11,399 nt of DNA from Pseudomonadota bacterium (GTDB taxonomy: Bacteria; Pseudomonadota; Alphaproteobacteria; Sphingomonadales; Sphingomonadaceae). This document shows, piece after piece, positions 1 to 7,121 of this stretch. A program made the translations under genes and the position numbers. Each line of letters begins with the position of its first letter. Positions within the stretch are counted from its first letter, which is position 1. Location of the stretch: NCBI GenBank assembly GCA_023416515.1, contig JAEZHP010000124.1:1-11399 (forward strand), in the 5' to 3' direction. The notes under the pieces are model-generated. The model did no database searches. It was given only the letters and a program-made list of their open reading frames with translations, and had not been told where the DNA came from.

Positions 1-3000
1 GTGTCGGCCGACACCGAGCCCGCGGTGATCCGAATGGCGTTGAGCGCGCCCGGGCTGGGCTGATCGATGACATTGTTGTCGACCGTGAGGTTCAGCCGAG
101 CCGAGCCGCGGGCGACGGCGCCGATGCCGCTGGAGGCGTAATTGTAGATGTGGTTGTCGTCGATGAGCATCGTCATCGTGCCGGCCCCGCCCATCGTGGT
201 GTCGATCCCGTTGCCGGTGCGCGAGCCGGACTGGGCGACTCCCGGCGTCCCGATCGTATTGCCGGTGATCGTCCCGTGGATCTCCGCCGCCGAGGTGCTG
301 TTGAGAACGTTGGTGTTGATCGCCGTCGTTGCCGCGTTCTGGATGTTGTTGTCCTGGATCGCGAAGAAGACGTCGGCGCTCCCGGTGGGCGAAATGGTGA
401 TGCCGCCGCCGAGCACGCTCGCAAGGGTCGTGTTGAGATTGTTGTCGTGGAAATCGATGTGGGTGGTCGAGGTCGACGCGCTGTTCGTCGCCAGCTGGAA
501 GTGGTCGCCGCCATTGTTGAGGAAGGTCGAACCAGTCACCTCCAGCCGGACAAGGGCGGTGCCGTTCGATTCGAGCAGGAAGCCGTCGTTCGCGGTGCCC
601 GAGAAGGTCGAGCCGTCGACCAGCAGGTCGAGCACGCCAGAGACGTTGGTGATCCGAAGATTGTTGTCGAAATTGCCGGACAGGATGCTGTCGATGATCT
701 GAGACGCGCCAGTCAGGCCGACGAGATGGACGCCGTCCTCACCGGCCGCGTTGCCGTTGTTCGAGATCGTGGTTCCGATCAGCACGAGACTGTTGACGTT
801 GGTGCCGAGGATGCCGCTGGCGCCGCCGTTCGAGATGGTCATGTAGCCCAGCGACACCGGGCCGGTGTTGGTCAGCGAGACTCCGGCGCCGGTGCTGCCC
901 AGGATCGCGCCGCCAGTGCCGGCGGTGCCGGTGCCGGTCACCGAGAAGCCGCCGCTTCCGGTGTTGGCGAGTACGATGCCGCTCGCCGCTCCGCTCGTCG
1001 TCACGCTTTCGACCGTGACTCCTCCGGCGGCGATCGTCGTTCCCGAAATGTTGACCGCGGTTCCGGCGCCGGTGGCGAAATCGTTGCCCGTTCCGGCGAT
1101 GTAGATCGTGCCTCCGCCGCTGGCGTTGAGGCCGGTGCCGCCGGTGGTGACGATGTCGAAATTGCCGCCTTCGATGACGAGGTTGCCGGTGTTTCCGACG
1201 AAATTGACCGCGACGTTCGCGCCGGTCGACACGAGGCCTCCGCCGGAGAAGGTGACGACGAGGCTTGAGCCGGTCACGTCGATTCCGCCGCCGCTATGCA
1301 GTCCGGCGATGTTGGTCGCGCCGGAAATGGTGAACTCTCCCGACAGACCGTTCAGATCGATGGCTCCGCCCGTCGAACCGGTCGACGCCGCGCTGTTGAG
1401 CTGGATGCTGACCAGGCCGCCCTGATCGATGTCGATGATCTGGCCGCTGCCGGACTTGGACACGTCGCCGATGACCAGGGTGCCGACCGTGCCGTTGCCG
1501 TCGGAAATCCCGGCGCCGGTCGTGTTCCCGATGTCGATCCCGGAGATATTGTTGTCCTGGGCGAGCTCGATGCCGTGATTGGTGCCGGCGGTGGTGACGA
1601 TGGTCGGGCGGATGTCGCCATCCCCTGCAATTCCGATCAGGGTCTGGTCGTTGAGCAGGTTGATCCCGTCCGGCTCGGCATAGATTCCGGTCCCGGTTCC
1701 GGCGAGGAGGAAGACGGTGTGTCCAGCCTGGGGCCCGCCCACCGTGCCCTGCGCTGCGTTGAACGCCGCGATCGAAGTATAGGGATCGGCCTGAGTGCCG
1801 AGATTGGCGCTGCCGACCGCGCTATTGTCGATGTACCAGACGGTCTGCGGGCCAGCTCCGACCCCGGCACCGGTGATCGTGATGGTCACCTCCTGGGTGA
1901 CCGTGCCGCCATGGCCGTCGTCGATCTCGACCGTGTAGGTCTGGGTGCGGGTCTCGCCTTCGCTGAGCCCCTCAAGCGCCGCGTCGGAAACGGTGAAGTC
2001 CCAGCCGACGCTGTCGCCGCTCTGGTCGACCGGATCGAGGGTGAAGGTGCCGAGATAGCCGCCTCCGCCCGCGGTGAAGCTCGCGCTGTGGGTGTCGGAC
2101 AGGTCGAGATCGTCGAAAGCGATCGTCCCGCTGTCGGTGTGAACCGTGGTGCCTTCGCCCGGGTCGCCGTCGGGAAGCTCGGTCACCGAGCCGTCAGCGT
2201 CGGTGCCGGCCGAGTCGATCGTCGGCGCATCATTGGTGCCGTTGACGGTGACGGTCAGAGTCGCGCTGTCCGACGAGGTCCCGTCGGTCGCGGTGTAGCT
2301 GAACACGTCCTGCGCGGACTCGCCGGCGGCGAGCCCGTCCGCGGTCGAATTGGGCGTGTAGGTGTAGCTGCCGTTGGCGGCGAGGGTCAGCGTGCCATAG
2401 GTGCCGCCATAGGTGCCGGGGTTGGAAACCGTCAGCGGGTCGCCCTCGGGATCGCTGTCGTTGGCGAGCACGTTGCCGGAAACCGCGGCATCCTCGGTCG
2501 TCGCCGCGTTGTCGTCGACGGCGTTGGGGACGCTGCCGAGGCCGGTGACGGTGATGGTGAGGGTTGCCGTGTCGGAAGCGGTGCCGTCCGAAGCGATATA
2601 GGTGAAGACGTCGTTGGCCGTCTGGCCTTCGCCGAGCAGCACGGCGCCGCCGTGCGGTGTGTAGGTGTAATTGCCGTTCGCCGACAGGACGAGCGTCCCG
2701 TAGGCGCCGATGAAGGTTGCGGGGTTGGCGACGACCAGATTTTCGCCGTCGACGTCCGTGTCGTTGGCGAGAACGTTGCCGGAGACGGGCGTATTCTCGT
2801 CGGTGGCATTGACGTCGTCGTTGGCGACCGGGGCGTCGTTGAGGCCCGAGACGTTGATCGTGAGCGTCGCCGTGTCGGTCGCCGTGCCGTCGGTGGCGGT
2901 ATAGGCGAAGACGTCGTGGCCCACCTCGCCGGTGTCGAGACCCTGAGCCGCGGCCCGGTCCGGGGTGTAGGTGTAGCTGCCGTCGGCGTTGAGGACGAGG

Positions 3001-4157
3001 GTTCCGTAGGTGCCGACATAGGTGCCGGGGTTCGCCACGGTCAGCGCCTCAACGTCGACGTCGGTGTCGTTGGCGAGGACGTTGCCTGAGATCGGCGGGC
3101 CGTCCTCGGTCGTCGACCGGCCGTCGTCATTGGCGAGGGGGGCGTCGTTTACGCCGTGAACGGTGACCGTGAGGGTCGCCGTGTCGGAAGCGGTTCCGTC
3201 GGAGGCGGTGTAGGTGAAGACGTCCTGTGCGCTCTCGCCGTCGTCGAGACCCTGGGCCGCCGAATTGGGGGTATAGGTGTAGCTGCCGTCGGCGCCGATG
3301 ACGAGCGTCCCATAGGTGCCGACATAGGTGCCGGGGTTCGCGACGATCAGCGGCTCGACGTCCACGTCGGTGTCGTTGGCGAGGACATTGCCCGAGACCG
3401 GTGAGTCTTCGGTGGTCGACGCGGAGTCGTCATTCGCGACCGGGGCGTCGTTGCGGCCGGCGATGTGGAAGACCAGGTCGCCGGTGTCGCTGCCGTCATT
3501 GTCGGACACGACGTAAGTGAAGGTGTCGGTGACCAACTCGCCGTCGTCCAGCCCTTGCACCGCGGCGGTGTTGAGCGTGTAGCTGTAGGTGCCGTTCGAG
3601 TTCAGAGTAAGGGTGCCGTAGGTGCCGACGAAGGTGCCTGCGGTCACGGTGAGCGGGTCGCCGTCGAAATCGAAATCATTGTCGAGGACGCTGGCCGAGC
3701 CGCTGCTGTAGCTCGCGGTGTCCTCGTCGATGGCGACATGGTCGTCTCCTGCGACCGGCCTGTTCTTACCGCTTCCGATGTCGATGACCCGGTCCGCGAA
3801 GACCAGCCGCTCGACCCTGATCAGCCGGTCATGGCCGTCGGCGCCGGCGCCCCCCTGATGAATGACGTGGAGATAGCCGGCGGCGGAGAAGAAGGAATAT
3901 TCGCCGATATTCCCGGAGTAATAAGCGGTGTCGAAACCGCTGCTGCCGTCGAGCAGGTCGTCGCCGGCGCCGCCGGTAAGATGGTCGGCGCCATTGTCTC
4001 CCGTGAGCTGGTCGTTGCCGCCGTCGCCGAACAGGGTGTCGATGCCGTTGCCGCCCGAGATGACGTCGTTGCCGTCGCCGCCGTAGATCGTGTCCTTGCC
4101 GTTGCCGCCCGACAGGACGTCGTCGCCGTTGGTTCCGTAGGTGGTGCTGTCCGCCAT
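1..4157 (-). CDS. Giant RTX / tandem-95 / VCBS / beta-helix surface or secreted protein (5' part only)
   Basis: This frame is open from ATG 4157 to the window edge (1385 codons, no stop), so the C-terminus is missing. Domains in order: seven RTX nonapeptides (residues 8-70, e.g. GGDGNDVIS); a post-RTX module ending RVERLVFADRVIDI (75-127); five tandem-95 (Big_9/cadherin-like) repeats of about 101-104 residues (133-641), most opening with NDAPVANDD-like motifs; one divergent VCBS domain (642-762); then a Gly/Asn/Thr-rich parallel beta-helix region from about 773 (starts near WYIDNSAVGSANLGTQ) to the edge. The family is usually secreted by type I systems and acts outside the cell in adhesion, biofilm or polysaccharide binding; the role here is inferred. 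There is no N-terminal signal peptide, consistent with type I export, but the C-terminal signal lies outside the window. The start is supported by GGGGGAA six bases upstream. An ATG at 4164 is in another frame. It is divergent from cydA. Confidence 0.93.
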   Translation of the reverse strand, partial: MADSTTYGTNGDDVLSGGNGKDTIYGGDGNDVISGGNGIDTLFGDGGNDQLTGDNGADHLTGGAGDDLLDGSSGFDTAYYSGNIGEYSFFSAAGYLHVIHQGGAGADGHDRLIRVERLVFADRVIDIGSGKNRPVAGDDHVAIDEDTASYSSGSASVLDNDFDFDGDPLTVTAGTFVGTYGTLTLNSNGTYSYTLNTAAVQGLDDGELVTDTFTYVVSDNDGSDTGDLVFHIAGRNDAPVANDDSASTTEDSPVSGNVLANDTDVDVEPLIVANPGTYVGTYGTLVIGADGSYTYTPNSAAQGLDDGESAQDVFTYTASDGTASDTATLTVTVHGVNDAPLANDDGRSTTEDGPPISGNVLANDTDVDVEALTVANPGTYVGTYGTLVLNADGSYTYTPDRAAAQGLDTGEVGHDVFAYTATDGTATDTATLTINVSGLNDAPVANDDVNATDENTPVSGNVLANDTDVDGENLVVANPATFIGAYGTLVLSANGNYTYTPHGGAVLLGEGQTANDVFTYIASDGTASDTATLTITVTGLGSVPNAVDDNAATTEDAAVSGNVLANDSDPEGDPLTVSNPGTYGGTYGTLTLAANGSYTYTPNSTADGLAAGESAQDVFSYTATDGTSSDSATLTVTVNGTNDAPTIDSAGTDADGSVTELPDGDPGEGTTVHTDSGTIAFDDLDLSDTHSASFTAGGGGYLGTFTLDPVDQSGDSVGWDFTVSDAALEGLSEGETRTQTYTVEIDDGHGGTVTQEVTITITGAGVGAGPQTVWYIDNSAVGSANLGTQADPYTSIAAFNAAQGTVGGPQAGHTVFLLAGTGTGIYAEPDGINLLNDQTLIGIAGDGDIRPTIVTTAGTNHGIELAQDNNISGIDIGNTTGAGISDGNGTVGTLVIGDVSKSGSGQIIDIDQGGLVSIQLNSAASTGSTGGAIDLNGLSGEFTISGATNIAGLHSGGGIDVTGSSLVVTFSGGGLVSTGANVAVNFVGNTGNLVIEGGNFDIVTTGGTGLNASGGGTIYIAGTGNDFATGAGTAVNISGTTIAAGGVTVESVTTSGAASGIVLANTGSGGFSVTGTGTAGTGGAILGSTGAGVSLTNTGPVSLGYMTISNGGASGILGTNVNSLVLIGTTISNNGNAAGEDGVHLVGLTGASQIIDSILSGNFDNNLRITNVSGVLDLLVDGSTFSGTANDGFLLESNGTALVRLEVTGSTFLNNGGDHFQLATNSASTSTTHIDFHDNNLNTTLASVLGGGITISPTGSADVFFAIQDNNIQNAATTAINTNVLNSTSAAEIHGTITGNTIGTPGVAQSGSRTGNGIDTTMGGAGTMTMLIDDNHIYNYASSGIGAVARGSARLNLTVDNNVIDQPSPGALNAIRITAGSVSAD
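2235..3761 (-). repeat. Five tandem ~300-bp repeats encoding tandem-95 (Big_9/cadherin-like) domains
   Basis: Approximate units are 3761-3453, 3452-3150, 3149-2841, 2840-2529 and 2528-2235. Each encodes a similar plan: an (N)DAPVANDD-type opening, an acidic ED motif, SGNVLANDTDVD, a TYGTL strand, a GSYTYTP strand, a DVFTYTASDG strand and a closing DTATLTVTV strand. Units 2 and 3 share VANPGTYVGTYGTLV exactly. Unit 1 is the most divergent (VLDNDFDFDGDPLTV) and unit 4 carries a one-off HGGAVLLGE segment. The Asp-rich ND(T/S)D loop is typical of calcium-rigidified cadherin-like folds. The repeat structure makes this stretch prone to recombination and to assembly collapse. Confidence 0.88.
3948..4136 (-). 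repeat. RTX (hemolysin-type) calcium-binding nonapeptide block, seven units
   Basis: Residues 8-70 read as consecutive nine-residue units of the GGxGxDxUx type: GTNGDDVLS, GGNGKDTIY, GGDGNDVIS, GGNGIDTLF, GDGGNDQLT, GDNGADHLT, GGAGDDLLD. Such units form a calcium-bound parallel beta-roll outside the cell. The fifth and sixth units deviate at the second glycine. The block sits at the extreme N-terminus, whereas in classical RTX proteins it precedes a C-terminal secretion signal. Confidence 0.92.
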
Positions 4158-4183
4158 CTGCCATTCCCCCGAGTCGCTCGATC

Positions 4184-4200
4184 GCGCCAAGGACTGGCGC
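4184..4200. repeat. Inverted repeat GCGCCA-N5-TGGCGC in the leader of the RTX gene
   Basis: This is a perfect six-base inverted repeat with a five-base spacer. It lies 27 to 43 bases upstream of the RTX-gene ATG and just ahead of its GGGGGAA ribosome binding site. It could be an operator or an mRNA 5' leader hairpin. Its length is modest for GC-rich DNA, so chance is possible. Confidence 0.35.
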
Positions 4201-4232
4201 AAGTTCCGGTGACAATCGATGGGCGAGAGGAC

Positions 4233-4248
4233 ATGCCGCAGACGGCAT
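4233..4248. repeat. Inverted repeat ATGCCG-N4-CGGCAT
   Basis: This is a perfect six-base inverted repeat with a four-base spacer (CAGA), about 76-91 bases upstream of the RTX-gene start. It is either a regulator site near the promoter or a small leader hairpin. There is no other support. Confidence 0.3.
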
Positions 4249-4553
4249 TCAAGACAGGATACGCAGCAACTTTCCCGTTCGGCCAACCCTCCCCGAGCAG
4301 TCCGACACATGCGCGGCTGGCCGCGACTCGTGCCGACTTGCCCGTCCCGTCGAGGAAGCTGGAACTGGTCTCAGCCTTTGTCCAGAAGCAAGTCGCCATT
4401 CTTGCTCTGTAATAGGGTAAGTCTTGGCAATACTAACCCATGTGACAAATCCGTGCGCTTGCGGCCGCTGCAACCGCTGGACCCGAACCTGCACGCCGGC
4501 TTGGCCGAACTTAGGTGCCGTTCTCGCCGCTTTGCGCTATGGGCTCGCCAAGC

Positions 4554-4560
4554 GAGGAGG
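4554..4560 (+). promoter_or_regulatory. Strong ribosome binding site that sets the cydA start at TTG 4566
   Basis: GAGGAGG is a near-perfect Shine-Dalgarno sequence five bases before TTG 4566. The upstream in-frame candidates, GTG 4515 and ATG 4539, lack a comparable site. The ATG would also make GAGGAGG part of the coding sequence and add residues that CIO-type subunits usually lack. Confidence 0.7.
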
Positions 4561-4565
4561 CAGAG

Positions 4566-6005
4566 TTGGTCGAAGCCGACACCGCATTGCTGCTGGCGCG
4601 GATCCAGTTCGCGTTCACGGTGAGTTTTCACTTCATCTTCCCGGCCTTCTCGATCGGGCTCGCCTCCTATCTCGCCGTGCTCGAGGGGCTGTGGCTGAAG
4701 ACCGGCCGCGACGCCTATCTCAACCTGTTCAAATATTGGCTGAAGATCTTCGCGATGGCGTTCGCGATGGGCGTCGTCAGCGGGATCGTGATGTCCTATC
4801 AGTTCGGCACCAACTGGTCGGTCTTCTCCGACCGCGCCGGGCCGGTGATCGGGCCGCTGATGGCCTATGAGGTGCTCACCGCCTTCTTCCTCGAGGCGGG
4901 CTTCCTCGGGGTCATGCTGTTCGGAATGAACAAGGTGGGCAAGAAGCTCCACTTCGCCGCCACCTGCATGGTGGCGCTCGGCACCTTCATCTCGGCCTTC
5001 TGGATCCTCAGCGTGAACAGCTGGATGCAGACCCCGGTCGGGTGGGTGATCAATGCCCACGGCCAGTATGAGCCGGGGCCGGGCGGGTGGTGGGCGATCA
5101 TCTTCAACCCGAGCTTCCCCTACCGCCTCGTCCACACCGTCATCGCCGCCTATCTCACCACGGCGCTCGCGGTCGGCGGGGTCGCGGCCTGGCATCTGCT
5201 TCGCAAGCGCGGCACTGCCGAGGTGCGCAAGATGTTCTCGATGGCGATGTGGATGCTGGCGCTGGTCGCTCCGGTGCAGATTTTCGTCGGCGACCTCCAC
5301 GGCCTCAACACGCTGGAGCACCAGCCGCAAAAGGTGATGGCGATGGAGGGCCATTTCGACAGCCATCCCGACGGGGCGCCGCTCATCCTGTTCGGGATCC
5401 CGGACCGCGAGGCGAAGACCGTCCATTATTCGCTCGAGATCCCCAAGCTCTCTTCGCTGATCCTCAAGCACGACCTCAATGCGCCGCTCGCCGGTCTCGA
5501 CACGATCGACGATTCCGAGGAGCCGCCGGTCGGGATCGTCTTCTGGTCGTTCCGGATCATGGTCGGCCTCGGCTTCCTGATGTTCGGCCTGGGACTGTTC
5601 AGCCTGATCGCTCGGGCAAGGAAGCGGCTCTACGACTGGTCGTGGCTCCATCGCTGGGCGCTGGTGATGGGGCCGTCTGGCTTCGTCGCGGTGATCGCCG
5701 GCTGGGTGACGACCGAGGTCGGGCGTCAGCCTTATGTCATCTACAATCTGATGCGAACCGCCGAGGCGCGATCGCCGATCGACGCGCCCGCGGTGGCGAC
5801 GTCGCTCGCCGCCTTCGTGATCGTTTACTTCGTCGTGTTCGGGATCGGCACCTGGTACATCCTCCGGCTGATGAGCCACCCGCCGCACGAAGGCGAGGGC
5901 GGGCCCGCCGAGGCGCCGATCCGGACCGCCGGGATCACGCCAGCCTCGTCGCTCACCCGAGGCGGCGCCGAGCCCCGGCCCGACGTCGAGGAGGAAGCGC
6001 GATGA
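4566..6005 (+). CDS. cydA: Cytochrome bd-type (CIO-type) quinol oxidase subunit I
   Basis: This inner-membrane subunit carries hemes b558, b595 and d and oxidises quinol while reducing oxygen to water. From TTG 4566 it is 479 residues with about nine membrane segments. Visible features: ARIQFAFTVSFH with axial His22 (heme b595 ligand), RLVHTVIAAYL with His190 and FRIM with Met332 (the heme b558 pair by family analogy), the quinol-loop signature GLNTLEHQPQK with Lys256 and Glu261, and GRQPY at 386-390. The Q-loop is short, as in cyanide-insensitive CioA-type enzymes rather than E. coli CydA (522 residues). The C-terminal ~40 residues are a Pro/Gly/Glu/Ala-rich tail. It is first in an operon and overlaps cydB by four bases (ATGA). 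Sensitivity to cyanide or expression under low oxygen cannot be read from the sequence. The ATG at 4539 is an alternative start. Confidence 0.96.
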   Translation: MVEADTALLLARIQFAFTVSFHFIFPAFSIGLASYLAVLEGLWLKTGRDAYLNLFKYWLKIFAMAFAMGVVSGIVMSYQFGTNWSVFSDRAGPVIGPLMAYEVLTAFFLEAGFLGVMLFGMNKVGKKLHFAATCMVALGTFISAFWILSVNSWMQTPVGWVINAHGQYEPGPGGWWAIIFNPSFPYRLVHTVIAAYLTTALAVGGVAAWHLLRKRGTAEVRKMFSMAMWMLALVAPVQIFVGDLHGLNTLEHQPQKVMAMEGHFDSHPDGAPLILFGIPDREAKTVHYSLEIPKLSSLILKHDLNAPLAGLDTIDDSEEPPVGIVFWSFRIMVGLGFLMFGLGLFSLIARARKRLYDWSWLHRWALVMGPSGFVAVIAGWVTTEVGRQPYVIYNLMRTAEARSPIDAPAVATSLAAFVIVYFVVFGIGTWYILRLMSHPPHEGEGGPAEAPIRTAGITPASSLTRGGAEPRPDVEEEAR

Positions 6006-7009
6006 TGGACCTCACCGTCATCTGGGCGTTCATCATCGCCTTCGCGGTCGCGATGTATGTGGTGATGGACGGGTTCGATCTCGGCATCGGCATCCTCTTC
6101 CCGTTCTTCCGCGTGGGCAAGGAGCGGGACCAGGCGATGAACGCGGTCGCTCCGGTGTGGGACGGCAACGAGACCTGGCTGGTGCTCGGCGGCGGCGGGC
6201 TGATGGCGGCGTTCCCGCTCGCCTACGCGATCGTTCTTCCAGCGCTCTACGCGCCGATCATCGCGATGTTGCTCGGGCTCATCTTCCGTGGGGTCGCATT
6301 CGAGTTCCGCTGGCGCGATCCCGGCCACCGCGCCTTCTGGGACATGAGCTTCTTCTTCGGCTCGCTGGTCGCGACGCTGGCGCAGGGGATCACCCTTGGC
6401 GCGCTCCTCCAGGGTATCGAGGTCGACGGCCGCGCTTATGGCGGCGGCTGGTGGGACTGGCTGACTCCGTTCAGCATCCTGACGGGAGCGGCCCTCGTCA
6501 TCGGCTATGCCTTGCTCGGCGCCTGCTGGCTGATCTGGAAGACCGAAGGCGAGATCCATGCCGACGCGCGGCGCTTCGCGCGGCTTGCGCTGCCCGCAAT
6601 GTTCGTCGCGATCGGGCTGGTCAGCCTGGCGACGCCGTTCCTGGAAAATCAATATTGGCGGCGCTGGTTCGAGGCGCCGGGCCTCTACGTCACTGTCCCG
6701 ATGCCACTGCTCGTGCTCGGAACGACGGTGCTTCTGTGGCGAAGCCTTAGGAGCGACACCGACTGGCACCCGTTCGTTTACACACTGGTCCTGTTCCTGC
6801 TGTCGATGATCGGCCTCGCAATCTCGATCTGGCCGGACGTGATACCGGGGGCGGTGTCGATCTGGGATGCGGCCGCGCCTCATTCGAGCCAGCTGTTCAT
6901 GCTGGTCGGTGCCGGTCTCCTGATCCCGATCATCCTTGCCTACACCGCCTGGTCCTATTGGGTGTTCCGAGGCAAGGTCGGCGAGGAGGGCTATCACGCC
7001 CATGGCTGA
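6002..7009 (+). CDS. cydB: Cytochrome bd-type quinol oxidase subunit II
   Basis: This is the 335-residue integral membrane partner of CydA, needed for assembly and stability of the oxidase. Family signatures are the N-terminal MDGFDLG (residues 22-28) and WDGNETWLV (53-61), followed by FRGVAFEFR and FFFGSLVATLAQG in the next helices. About eight to nine hydrophobic segments run to the C-terminus, which ends in a short polar tail (GEEGYHAHG). Its length is slightly below that of E. coli CydB (379), normal for the CIO branch. The start is ATG 6002, overlapping the cydA stop as ATGA, with a second ATG directly after it; this implies translational coupling. The 3' end overlaps the next small gene by eight bases. 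Confidence 0.96.
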   Translation: MMDLTVIWAFIIAFAVAMYVVMDGFDLGIGILFPFFRVGKERDQAMNAVAPVWDGNETWLVLGGGGLMAAFPLAYAIVLPALYAPIIAMLLGLIFRGVAFEFRWRDPGHRAFWDMSFFFGSLVATLAQGITLGALLQGIEVDGRAYGGGWWDWLTPFSILTGAALVIGYALLGACWLIWKTEGEIHADARRFARLALPAMFVAIGLVSLATPFLENQYWRRWFEAPGLYVTVPMPLLVLGTTVLLWRSLRSDTDWHPFVYTLVLFLLSMIGLAISIWPDVIPGAVSIWDAAAPHSSQLFMLVGAGLLIPIILAYTAWSYWVFRGKVGEEGYHAHG

Positions 7010-7118
7010 CGCGGCCGGGCCGTTGTGGAAGCGGCTCGCCTGGTTCGTCCTGCTGTGGGCGGCCGGCGTGCTGGCCGTCGGCAGCGTCGCCTATATCATC
7101 CGTCTGTGGATCGCCTGA
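7002..7118 (+). CDS. DUF2474 small membrane protein, putative accessory subunit of the bd oxidase
   Basis: This 38-residue protein (MADAAGPLWKRLAWFVLL...) has one hydrophobic helix (about residues 12-32) preceded by a W-K-R-L motif and closing with IIRLWIA. Its size, position directly after cydB and sequence match the DUF2474 family, found next to CIO-type cydAB and comparable in position to CydX/CbdX. By that analogy it probably binds and stabilises the oxidase; this is inference. It starts at ATG 7002 inside the end of cydB, with GAGGAGG about 12 bases upstream, slightly far. It ends three bases before the stop codon of the convergent methyltransferase gene. Confidence 0.85.
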   Translation: MADAAGPLWKRLAWFVLLWAAGVLAVGSVAYIIRLWIA

Positions 7119-7121
7119 GCG

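Larger units (their letters stand above)
4158..4565. promoter_or_regulatory. Divergent intergenic region between the giant RTX gene and cydA
   Basis: These 408 bases hold no convincing gene; the short frames have no recognisable family. The region must contain the promoters of both flanking genes. It is AT-richer around 4396-4450, the most likely place for a cydA promoter, but I see no convincing -35/-10 pair and no good FNR/Anr site (TTGAT-N4-ATCAA). Two short perfect inverted repeats near the RTX-gene side are listed separately. Confidence 0.6.

Noticed and set aside
150..3404. Very long plus-strand open frames opposite the giant gene (e.g. 150-1268 and 1296-3089)
   Set aside because: They are codon-aligned antisense shadows of a GC-rich repetitive gene; their translations are Val/Gly/Ala/Asp/Arg-rich with no family resemblance.
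4180..4207. EcfG-type promoter on the minus strand ahead of the giant gene (GGAAC at 4207-4203)
   Set aside because: No CGTT or GTT is found at 16-19 bases downstream, so only the -35 half matches.
3829..4248. Alternative start ATG 4164 for the gene at the left edge
   Set aside because: It lies in a different frame and gives an Arg-rich product without RTX repeats; ATG 4157 gives clean nonapeptides and has a ribosome binding site.
4396..4452. FNR/Anr site or sigma-70 promoter ahead of cydA (TTGGCAATACTAA and nearby)
   Set aside because: The match to TTGAT-N4-ATCAA is poor, and no -10 box sits at 16-18 bases from TTGGCA.
4371..5888. 505-residue minus-strand open frame opposite cydA
   Set aside because: It is an Arg/His/Glu/Asp-rich shadow of cydA on the other strand, with no recognisable domain, and cydA is certain.
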